From: CAYSRM01 sp964475205
Lineage (GTDB): Bacteria > Verrucomicrobiota > Kiritimatiellia > UBA8416 > CAYSRM01
Direction: 5' to 3'
Assembly (NCBI GenBank): GCA_964475205.1
Contig: CAYYVQ010000025.1
Span: 1-32,586, forward strand
DNA: 32,586 nt
Both the position numbers and the translations under genes were made by a program. Positions within the stretch are counted from its first letter, which is position 1; each line of letters starts with the position of its first letter. Positions 7,363-14,797 of this stretch are shown one piece after another. The notes under the pieces are model-generated. The model saw only the letters and a program-made list of their open reading frames with translations, did no database searches and was not told where the DNA came from.

Positions 7363-7478
7363 CTAACCATTTATCATGGTGCGACCCGAATGGCTGGGTG
7401 TGGGCGGCCATGCGGATCTTCGAATGCTCAAAGGAGTGGCCGAAAGCGGAGCCGTCAAAGCTGAATAGATCAGGCTAA
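7363..7478. repeat. dispersed repeat copy C next to the transposase remnant
   Basis: The right end TGAATAGATCAGGCTAA (7462-7478) is identical to that of copy A. The left end is degraded (CTAACCATTTATCATG, 7363-7378), but it retains CTAACC and ATTTATCATG. The left boundary coincides with the point where transposase-like coding sequence stops, so this repeat either truncated the transposase gene or belongs to the same element. Confidence 0.5.
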
Positions 7479-7549
7479 CAATATCTCAGAAATGTGCGAA
7501 CAAGTTGGAATCAAGGCCTCAAAAACCAATTTTTCCTTATATATAGTGG

Positions 7550-7578
7550 TTGCATCCGTGATGACCACATGATATAGA
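7550..7578 (+). promoter_or_regulatory. possible promoter for smc
   Basis: TTGCAT (7550-7555), a 17-nt spacer and TATAGA (7573-7578) precede smc by about 45 bp. Another AT-rich box, TTATATATAG, lies at 7537-7546. Either could serve; the sequence alone does not decide. Confidence 0.35.
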
Positions 7579-7623
7579 TGTTCAAAATTCAAAACTACCA
7601 CCCGAAAAAGAAAGGTTCTTACA

Positions 7624-10600
7624 GTGTTTCTCAAGACTCTGGAAATGATCGGTTTCAAGAGCTTCTCGGAAAGGACCGTGTTGCATTTTCAGCCCGGCAT
7701 GACTGCCGTAGTCGGTCCAAACGGATGCGGCAAAAGCAATGTGTCGGACGCAATTCGCTGGGTACTGGGAGAACAAAGCGCTAAAGCTCTCCGCGGATCG
7801 AAGATGGAAGACTGTATTTTCAACGGCACGGATTCCAGAAAACCGCTTGGTATGGCGGAAGTGAGCATCACCTTCGCCGATTGCGAAAATACCATAGGAA
7901 CCGAGTATCACGAAATAACCATCACCCGCCGTGTATTCAAGTCCGGAGAAGGACAGTACTTCATAAATAAAACGCCGTGCAGATTGAAAGATATCCAGAG
8001 AACATTCATGGATACAGGCATCGGCACCACATCCTATTCAGTACTGGAACAGGGAAGAGTCGACCGAATCCTCAGTTCGCGGCCCGAAGATCGAAGAGCC
8101 GTTTTCGAGGAAGCCAGCGGCATAATGAAATACAAGGCTGACAAGAAAGAAGCAATCCGGAAGCTCGAACAAACGGAAGCAAACCTCATCAGGCTCGCGG
8201 ATGTTATCCGCGAAGTGAAAAGACAGATAGGTTCGCTTCAGCGCCAGGCAGGCAAGGCGCGAAGATACAAGGCGATGCGGGAAGAACTGCGAAAACTCGA
8301 TATCTTCCTGGCAAAACGCCGCGCCGAAAAGTTCGACAAAGAAATGGATATAATTAAAACACGGCTGCTCGAAATCCAGCAGAACAGAACATCAATCCAG
8401 GATAAAATCAGGGAGATCGAAAAAGACACATCTTCAATAAGACAAAGCGTAATGCAGACCGAAAGAGAAATTGCCGAATGCCACGAAAAAGAAGTGGAAG
8501 CGCGTAGTTCATTGAAACATACCAAAGAGTTAATTTCCATGAACCGGAACCGGATCGAGGAATACACTGCTCTTTCCCACAGGGATCAACAGGAAATCCA
8601 GCGCGCCCAGAATGAAATATCCGAACTTGAACAAAGCCTTACGGGTTTAAAACAGAAGATCGAAGAGGCAACTGTCGGAAAAACCAGCGCCGAACAGGCT
8701 GCGGACACAGCCAGGCAAAGCCTTGAAGAACATAATTCCAGGATGGAAAAACTCCAGCAGTTGCTGAAAACACTCCAGGGCCAGTCAATAGAAATGGAGA
8801 GCAGGCGTTCATCACTTGAGAACAGGCGCACGGAACTGGAATCCCGAAAGCATTCAGAAGCCGCCCGTAAAGAAAGGCTCTTCGCCGAACAGGCACAGCT
8901 TCAGAAAGTCCTTGATTCCTATATGGCACGGAAAGATGAAACATCAGAGGCGCTAGCCAAAGCCAAAGAAGAATCTGCCAGGCATGAGTCCGAATTATCC
9001 GAACTTAAAGACCAACTCGGTTCGGCTTCAACACGAACATCGGAAATTCAACGGCAAATTTCTTCGCTGCGGGAAAACATAACATCCATTAATGCCCGTA
9101 AAGAAATGCTCGAGGAATCACTCCAGATGGATTCGCCGCTTACCGATGACAATAAACCTGGAACAAACGGAATCATTGGCAAACTGATTTCCTATATCAG
9201 CGTTGCAGAGGGCTACGAAACCGCGCTGCAGGCAGCCCTTTCATCATGGATCAATGCAGCGCTGGTGGAAAACTGTCAGAAAGCCGTTTCACTGGCGCAA
9301 CAACTCAATAATGAAAAAAAAGCTCCCGCCCGACTAATCGCAGTCAACGGCTATAGCCCGCCCGTTACCAACCGCGAGCTGCCTTTCGACCGGCTCGCAG
9401 AATACGTCAAGTGCCCGGACAACATAGAACCCGTAATAAAACGTCTCCTGGCGGATTTATACATTGTAAATTCATTGAACGAAATTCCCTCCGACCATCC
9501 ACCCGGCATACGTTTCGTGACACCGGATGGATTAATGGCGCATCCCGACGGACGCATATTTGTTTTCGCAGAAACGGAAGAAACAGCAGCGGTCCGCAGA
9601 AAACGAGAACTTGAAAAAACACTTGAAAAAACAGCAGAACTGTCTTCAAAACTCGAAGTTCTGCAAGCAGATCTTTCCGCGGCTTCCGCAGAACAGAAAC
9701 AACTCGAAGTAGGCATCGAGAGCAAAACCCGCGAATACAACGAAAAACACCACGAACTTGCTGTAAAGCAAGGAGAATACCAGGTGGTTTCATCAGAAGC
9801 CGAACAGGCCGGCAAACGTCTCAACACCGTCACATGGGAAATAAATTCACTTGCCGGGGATGATTCCTCCGGCGACACAGATGATGCCGAGGCGATCTCG
9901 CAACAGATTTCAGAGATGGAAGAAACCCGCGGTAAACTCTCCGCTTCAATAGCCGAACGCACAACTGAACTGCACAACATGCAGAATGCCCAGGCTCAAC
10001 TCCAGTCCGTTCTGACCGAAAAACGCATCGCGTCAGCACAAGCTTCACAGAAACTCGACATGCTTCAAAACCAGAAAACAGCAACAGACAAGCGCATAAG
10101 CGAATTGCAAAAGCTGGCGGAAGAAAGAACCCGCAATGCCTCGAGCTACGCCGATTCCATCAATAACCTCCGCCAATCAATCGAGGGCGCACAAAACACA
10201 ATTGCAACATTCGAACAAGCCGCGGCAGATAACGCACAGAAAATCGAAGACCTTAAAGCAAATCTTGAACAACAGAACAATCAACTCGCCAGTCTGGAAG
10301 ACTCAGTCTCTGAAAAAAGAAATCTGCTCGATGAACTCCGGGAAACAAAAGGAGATCTAGACCTTGAATACAACCAGGCATCAATGAAAAAGCAGAACGG
10401 CTTCGAAAAAGTCTGCGGAGATTATAATATCTCCGAAGAAGCCCTCATGGCAGAACCCGAACCTGACTGGGAGGGCGAAAAACCTTCTGAAGAAGCCGCT
10501 GAAACCCGGACTACGGAACTTCGAACCAAGCTGGAAGCGATGGGGCCGGTCAACCTCGTAGCCATAGAAGAATACGAGGAGTTGAAAGAAAGATACTCCT

Positions 10601-11217
10601 TTCTCACAAAACAGGAAAACGACCTGACTGAAGCAAAGGACCAGCTTCTGAAAGTAATAAGAGAAATCAACAAAACAAGTTCCGATATGTTCCGGTCAAC
10701 TTTCGAACAGGTAAACTCCAACTTCCAGAAAATGTTCAAACAGCTATTCAATGGAGGTTCAGCCAAACTGGTCCTGGTAAACGAGGAAGATGTTCTGGAA
10801 TGCGGCATTGAAATTATCGCCCGGCCTCCAGGCAAACGACTGCAGAACATTACCTTGCTCTCCGGCGGCGAAAAAACCCTGACAGCCGTTGCCCTGCTGT
10901 TCGCCATTTATATGATTAAACCAAGCCCGTTCTGCCTGCTTGACGAACTTGACGCTGCCCTTGACGAGTCCAATATCGGCAGGTTTGTCGGAATACTGAA
11001 AAATTTCCTTTCCCAGTCACAGTTCGTGGTGATAACCCACAACCGTACAACTATAGCTGCCGCAGATACAATATACGGCGTGACTATGCCGGAAAAAGGG
11101 GTGTCCAGGATCGTGTCGATGCGCTTCAAAGACCACGAACAAAATCCTGTCCCGGAAGAAGAAGCAGCAGCAGGAATCGAAAGCCTGACCCTGCCAGGGC
11201 ATAAAGGGGCCCCGTAA
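7624..11217 (+). CDS. smc: chromosome segregation protein SMC
   Basis: SMC is the ATPase core of the bacterial condensin that organises and helps segregate replicated chromosomes. The 1197-aa length is normal. The N-terminal head has Walker A G-P-N-G-C-G-K-S (31-38) and the conserved F-M-D-T-G-I-G-T-T-S-Y-S and F-E-E-A-S-G-I region. Two long Glu/Lys/Gln-rich coiled-coil arms flank a hinge at about 500-640 that contains G-I-I-G-K-L-I-S-Y-I. The C-terminal head has G-P-V-N-L-V-A-I-E-E-Y, the signature L-S-G-G-E-K (~1079) and Walker B L-L-D-E-L-D-A-A-L-D (~1104). The GTG start at 7624 has AAAGG about 7 nt upstream, and the protein begins F-L-K-T-L-E-M-I-G-F-K-S-F as in the family. ScpA and ScpB are not in the window. 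The stop overlaps the next start as TAATG. Confidence 0.97.
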   Translation: MFLKTLEMIGFKSFSERTVLHFQPGMTAVVGPNGCGKSNVSDAIRWVLGEQSAKALRGSKMEDCIFNGTDSRKPLGMAEVSITFADCENTIGTEYHEITITRRVFKSGEGQYFINKTPCRLKDIQRTFMDTGIGTTSYSVLEQGRVDRILSSRPEDRRAVFEEASGIMKYKADKKEAIRKLEQTEANLIRLADVIREVKRQIGSLQRQAGKARRYKAMREELRKLDIFLAKRRAEKFDKEMDIIKTRLLEIQQNRTSIQDKIREIEKDTSSIRQSVMQTEREIAECHEKEVEARSSLKHTKELISMNRNRIEEYTALSHRDQQEIQRAQNEISELEQSLTGLKQKIEEATVGKTSAEQAADTARQSLEEHNSRMEKLQQLLKTLQGQSIEMESRRSSLENRRTELESRKHSEAARKERLFAEQAQLQKVLDSYMARKDETSEALAKAKEESARHESELSELKDQLGSASTRTSEIQRQISSLRENITSINARKEMLEESLQMDSPLTDDNKPGTNGIIGKLISYISVAEGYETALQAALSSWINAALVENCQKAVSLAQQLNNEKKAPARLIAVNGYSPPVTNRELPFDRLAEYVKCPDNIEPVIKRLLADLYIVNSLNEIPSDHPPGIRFVTPDGLMAHPDGRIFVFAETEETAAVRRKRELEKTLEKTAELSSKLEVLQADLSAASAEQKQLEVGIESKTREYNEKHHELAVKQGEYQVVSSEAEQAGKRLNTVTWEINSLAGDDSSGDTDDAEAISQQISEMEETRGKLSASIAERTTELHNMQNAQAQLQSVLTEKRIASAQASQKLDMLQNQKTATDKRISELQKLAEERTRNASSYADSINNLRQSIEGAQNTIATFEQAAADNAQKIEDLKANLEQQNNQLASLEDSVSEKRNLLDELRETKGDLDLEYNQASMKKQNGFEKVCGDYNISEEALMAEPEPDWEGEKPSEEAAETRTTELRTKLEAMGPVNLVAIEEYEELKERYSFLTKQENDLTEAKDQLLKVIREINKTSSDMFRSTFEQVNSNFQKMFKQLFNGGSAKLVLVNEEDVLECGIEIIARPPGKRLQNITLLSGGEKTLTAVALLFAIYMIKPSPFCLLDELDAALDESNIGRFVGILKNFLSQSQFVVITHNRTTIAAADTIYGVTMPEKGVSRIVSMRFKDHEQNPVPEEEAAAGIESLTLPGHKGAP

Positions 11218-12038
11218 TGACTGACACATCAGAATTTCTTGATTGCGCTATTAAAACGGCTCAGGCTGCCGGCCGCCATGCAGCTTCAAACTGCAGCAGA
11301 AGAGCAAATACTGTTCTCAGAACTTCGCATGATGTCAAACTCGAGCTTGATCTCGAATGCCAGGAAATCGCAGCCGGTATTATCAGCGAAACATTTCCGG
11401 ATCATTCGTTCCTTGGCGAAGAAAACACGGGGCATAACAGCCGCAAAGACTCCCGGTTCCTCTGGATCGTTGACCCCATAGACGGTACTGTGAACTTTTC
11501 ACACGGCTTCCCTTTCTGGTGCAGTTCAGTAGCCGTGCAGGACAGAAAGGGCAATACCATTGCCGCAGCAGTATTCGCACCCCAGACAGACGAACTCTAC
11601 ACGGCCTCTCTGGATGAGCAGGCAAAACTCAACGGCTCAACCATCTCCGTGTCCAAAACCGCGCAAATGACTGATGCAATGATTCTTACCGGCCTCGACC
11701 AAAATATAGTCAGCAACCTGCCCCCCATGTATTTTGCAAAAACCATAGCAATGGCTTCGCAGAAAGTGCGAGTGGCAGGCGCCGCCGCCCTTGACCTTTG
11801 CAGAGTCGCTGCAGGACAATCCGACGGCTACTTTGAAGCTGGAATATTTACATGGGACATAGCGGCAGGAGGCCTGATCGTGGAAAAAGCGGGTGGCAAA
11901 TCAGAAATGCTTGCAAAAATAAGCAATCAGCCCCATAGAAAAGCATTCATGGCCACCAACGGCAGAATACATGAAATGCTCAAATCAGTTCTCCAAGATG
12001 GAATAGCATCTATTCAAGGTTCGAAAGATCAGCATTGA
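11217..12038 (+). CDS. inositol-1-monophosphatase family protein (SuhB/IMPase)
   Basis: A Mg-dependent sugar-phosphate phosphatase of the IMPase/FBPase superfamily, 273 aa. Metal-site motifs are all present: G-E-E (67-69), D-P-I-D-G-T-V-N-F (86-94) and T-W-D-I-A-A-G (212-218). Substrate could be inositol phosphate, a 3'(2')-phosphoadenosine-type compound or another phosphomonoester; motifs alone do not separate these, and E. coli SuhB also has an rRNA antitermination role. The start codon shares one base with the smc stop (TAATG), so it is probably translated by coupling. The last 29 bp overlap the 3' end of the convergent pseudopilin gene. Confidence 0.9.
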   Translation: MTDTSEFLDCAIKTAQAAGRHAASNCSRRANTVLRTSHDVKLELDLECQEIAAGIISETFPDHSFLGEENTGHNSRKDSRFLWIVDPIDGTVNFSHGFPFWCSSVAVQDRKGNTIAAAVFAPQTDELYTASLDEQAKLNGSTISVSKTAQMTDAMILTGLDQNIVSNLPPMYFAKTIAMASQKVRVAGAAALDLCRVAAGQSDGYFEAGIFTWDIAAGGLIVEKAGGKSEMLAKISNQPHRKAFMATNGRIHEMLKSVLQDGIASIQGSKDQH

Positions 12039-12459
12039 CCCCTTCGCCGCCCGGCCGACCGTCCGCACCGTAGCTTATGATCTCATACGAATGGCCATCC
12101 GGACCCGGGACAAGATACGCATACTCGTTTCCCCACGGATCCTTAGGCACATTAGCGCTCCTCAAATACCCCCCGGGTGGATAATCCGATGGCACCGGTT
12201 CTGCTTCAGGCCGCCTGCACAAAGCTTCCAGAGACTGCCGCTGGGTAGGCGGAGCGCCATGATTCATGGTATAGTGATCAACAGCATTGGCAAGTATCTC
12301 AATCTGAGCCCTCGCTGCAGCGACTTTTGCCTTTGCAGGCTCCTGGCCCACACGCACTGCCACAATGGTTGCAAGAATGCTTATTATAACAATCACCGCA
12401 AGAACCTCCAGAAAAGTGAAGCCTTCCACGGCATGCCGCTCAAAGAAAAATTTTTTCAT
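12010..12459 (-). CDS. gspG: type II secretion major pseudopilin GspG-like
   Basis: A 149-aa type IV pilin-like protein. A short basic leader ends in G13, then the mature N terminus F-T-F-L-E-V-L-A-V-I-V-I-I with Glu at +5, the signature for prepilin peptidase cleavage and methylation. The C-terminal part has D-P-W-G-N-E-Y and the acidic Gly-rich G-A-D-G-R-P-G-G-E-G motif that binds calcium in GspG. GspG forms the shaft of the T2SS pseudopilus. AAAGGAG lies 8 nt before the ATG, inside the end of the polymerase gene, and ATGA is shared with the polymerase stop (12456-12459). No other gsp gene is present, so either the rest of the system is elsewhere or this pseudopilin has another job. Confidence 0.9.
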   Translation of the reverse strand: MKKFFFERHAVEGFTFLEVLAVIVIISILATIVAVRVGQEPAKAKVAAARAQIEILANAVDHYTMNHGAPPTQRQSLEALCRRPEAEPVPSDYPPGGYLRSANVPKDPWGNEYAYLVPGPDGHSYEIISYGADGRPGGEGVNADLSNLE

Positions 12460-14771
12460 AATTCAAACTCCTTTTGTCGATCTTCAAACATGAATTTTCC
12501 GGCAAGCGAGTCAAGTTTGGCAATATAAAAATCCACATTCTCGTCCCTGCACCCTTCCTCAGCCTCGCCAACAAGCTTAGCCGCCTCATGTACAGCTACG
12601 TTTTTCTTCGTTCCCGTCACATAGTACGAAACCTGGTCGCCCGCCCTGTATTCTCTGTCCGAACGCAAAGCAAGCTCATAAGCTGCGGCTCTGCCCCGTT
12701 TGCCCTTTTCCACCTTGTTCCTGTAAACAGACGGAGAATCCCGGAGCATTTCCGTCTTTGCAAGCCTTTCAATCGGCCAGCGGCTCTCACGTATTGCGGA
12801 TTCATATTCCTTCTTCAACGCCGGCACCATCTGGTCCTTGCCTTCCAGCAACAATCGTATGGCATCCTTCATGAAATCCCTCTGAAACGGCTCAAGTCCG
12901 CGAGACCTGAGGGCACCGCCTTTGATTATCACCTCGCCATCGTTAGTCAGAAGCGCATAGTTTTTCATCTTGTAACTGAACATGGCCTTATATTCACCGT
13001 CGAATTCCACTTCAATTCCTTCGGGAAGCCATTTGTGAAATTCCCCGCGAAAGCGCTGTTTTTTTTCTTTGTCCGCGTCCTCAGAACCGCCTGGCGGCAC
13101 AAAGTAGATTCCGTCGGTATCGATTTCTACAGGCCTCGCACCGCGGCTTCGCATCCATTCTATCATGGATTGAAGAAGCTCACGCCCCTCACGGGTAACT
13201 TGAGAAGCCGCATCGTAGTCGTTGAAATGACCCTGCGAAAAACCAAGATAGCCATAAAAGGAATTTATCAGGATTTTAAAAGCCGACTGCGCAGCATTCC
13301 AGTAACCGGCTTCGGAATCTGTTTTCGCCCGGCGGGCCATGTCTTTGGCCTTGAATCTCACATCTTTCAAGGCCTGCAGCATACGGAGAAAGACACCAAG
13401 TTTGTCACTGCGGGGACCGATTCCCCTGGTCAACATCAATGAAGGATAAAGGGAACGGACATCACAATGGTGAACGTTATGAACAACACCCTTTACAAAA
13501 ACATCCGTGTAACCGCCCTCAAATTTCCTGGCTGTATCCTGCAGAGATATTGCCCGCCCGGCGGCCATGTATTCACGGAGCATCAAGGAATCAATCTTTG
13601 TTGCATTGCCCCTTACACAGACGTTCTGATAACTGTAAGGCAGAAGACCCGCCTGGACAAAATTGCTCCTTGAAAGCAAAGCTGCAAGTGCGCCGGTCTC
13701 ATAAACGTCGTCGAGAACATACCTGAGTATGAGTTCAGGATCATCCTTGAATACTGCGCTGATCCGGCTCCCTTCTATATAAGTCCTCCCTTCAGGAGCG
13801 AGACCGAAATGCGAAGCCGCATCCTTCAAACCATATCCGCCCAGCGCCCTGCTTGTTACATCATAAGCGTGAACAAGAAAAAGCGTATCAACTATGTGCC
13901 GGCCGAAAATCTCACAGCGCTCATAAGACAACGCCCGCTCCGCAACATTAAAGCGGCTTGGCCTGAAAGACGGCGCGCTCCCGTCCCTTCCAATCAGAAG
14001 CGGGACGCCGTGTCTCTTTGCCCTTTTCTTTATATAAGGCAAATCAAAGTTAAAAATGTTGTGACCCTCTATAACGTCAGGATCTCTCTCTACTATCAGT
14101 TCAACCATCCGGCGGAGCATTTCAGCTTCATCCATCTCAACGATCGAAAGCGCCTGTTTCCACCCGGAGCTGTCCGCAAGGCCTATGGCAATGATCTGAT
14201 CCTCATCCCTGTCCGCATTGCAGAATTCGAAACCCTCTGCAGTCGCGCATTCAATGTCAATCTGAAGCCTTCTAACATCCCTGAAATCCAGACCCCCGAA
14301 TAAAGTCAAACCTGTATCCATGAGATAAAGCTGCACTGGATCGGAAATCCACAGGTAAGGAGAGCCGGGGGCCGAGGAAGAAAAACCGGTAGAAGCAGCG
14401 AGCCACTTCCGGGCGCTGACACAGTCTTCCCAGTTTGCAAAGTAAACCCTGGTGTTGAGCGGGGCATCCCCCTCCATGGACCGGCGCTCATGCTCGACTG
14501 GCATCCCCGAAAGAACCTTATCAGAAACAATCATGAACGGACGGAAAGCAACCTCCCTGGTAACAACACGTTCGCCTTCCCTCACAAAAAGAACCAGATG
14601 GTCGCTACCGCCACCTTTCCCCTGCACATATTCAACAGCCACAACACCCTTCAGGCAAACCCGGCCGGACAGCAAAGACTCCGCCATAGAGCCATAACCT
14701 GCGGATGTGTTTTCCGCATTGCCCGCTTTCATGTTGCCGGCGGTCCCGGCGTTAAAAGCCTCTCTAACCAT
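12456..14771 (-). CDS. family B DNA polymerase (PolB, DNA polymerase II type)
   Basis: A 771-aa replicative-fold DNA polymerase with 3'-5' proofreading. Exonuclease motifs (numbered from an upstream in-frame TTG, subtract 6 for the ATG): D-I-E (178-180), H-N-I-F-N-F-D-L (243-250), Y-V-L-D-D (357-361). Polymerase motifs: A, D-V-R-S-L-Y-P-S-L (443-451); B, K-I-L-I-N-S-F-Y-G (505-513); C, I-D-T-D-G-I-Y-F (556-563). Motif C has Gly where DTDS is usual. K-M-K-N-Y stands in for the K-K-x-Y motif. ATG at 14771 is chosen because AAGGAAA lies 7 nt upstream. In E. coli Pol II acts in damage tolerance; here the role is inferred. It lies 26 bp after lptD and is coupled to gspG by ATGA. Confidence 0.95.
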   Translation of the reverse strand: MVREAFNAGTAGNMKAGNAENTSAGYGSMAESLLSGRVCLKGVVAVEYVQGKGGGSDHLVLFVREGERVVTREVAFRPFMIVSDKVLSGMPVEHERRSMEGDAPLNTRVYFANWEDCVSARKWLAASTGFSSSAPGSPYLWISDPVQLYLMDTGLTLFGGLDFRDVRRLQIDIECATAEGFEFCNADRDEDQIIAIGLADSSGWKQALSIVEMDEAEMLRRMVELIVERDPDVIEGHNIFNFDLPYIKKRAKRHGVPLLIGRDGSAPSFRPSRFNVAERALSYERCEIFGRHIVDTLFLVHAYDVTSRALGGYGLKDAASHFGLAPEGRTYIEGSRISAVFKDDPELILRYVLDDVYETGALAALLSRSNFVQAGLLPYSYQNVCVRGNATKIDSLMLREYMAAGRAISLQDTARKFEGGYTDVFVKGVVHNVHHCDVRSLYPSLMLTRGIGPRSDKLGVFLRMLQALKDVRFKAKDMARRAKTDSEAGYWNAAQSAFKILINSFYGYLGFSQGHFNDYDAASQVTREGRELLQSMIEWMRSRGARPVEIDTDGIYFVPPGGSEDADKEKKQRFRGEFHKWLPEGIEVEFDGEYKAMFSYKMKNYALLTNDGEVIIKGGALRSRGLEPFQRDFMKDAIRLLLEGKDQMVPALKKEYESAIRESRWPIERLAKTEMLRDSPSVYRNKVEKGKRGRAAAYELALRSDREYRAGDQVSYYVTGTKKNVAVHEAAKLVGEAEEGCRDENVDFYIAKLDSLAGKFMFEDRQKEFEL

Positions 14772-14797
14772 AAGTATTTCCTTATTCAATATAAGGG

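Larger units (their letters stand above)
6870..7623. other. repeat-rich intergenic region without intact genes
   Basis: This 754-bp stretch between the glycosyltransferase gene and smc holds no intact gene. In order it contains a weak inverted repeat TACTGCC/GGCAGTA (6941-6947 and 6980-6986), three tandem CACTAAT-type decamers (6991-7020), ATTCGTG-type decamers interrupted by a 30-bp hairpin (7120-7179), a transposase remnant on the minus strand (about 7193-7362), a dispersed repeat copy (7363-7478), and a likely smc promoter. The mix is typical of a decayed insertion hot spot. Confidence 0.7.

Noticed and set aside
9351..9980. A 209-codon frame on the minus strand within smc
   Set aside because: Ser/Arg-rich reading opposite the SMC coiled coil and hinge; low complexity mirrors the Glu/Lys codons of smc.
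12474..13442. A 322-codon open frame on the plus strand opposite polB
   Set aside because: It lies wholly within polB, whose exonuclease and polymerase motifs are intact. The antisense frame has no recognisable domain or ribosome site and is a by-product of codon bias.
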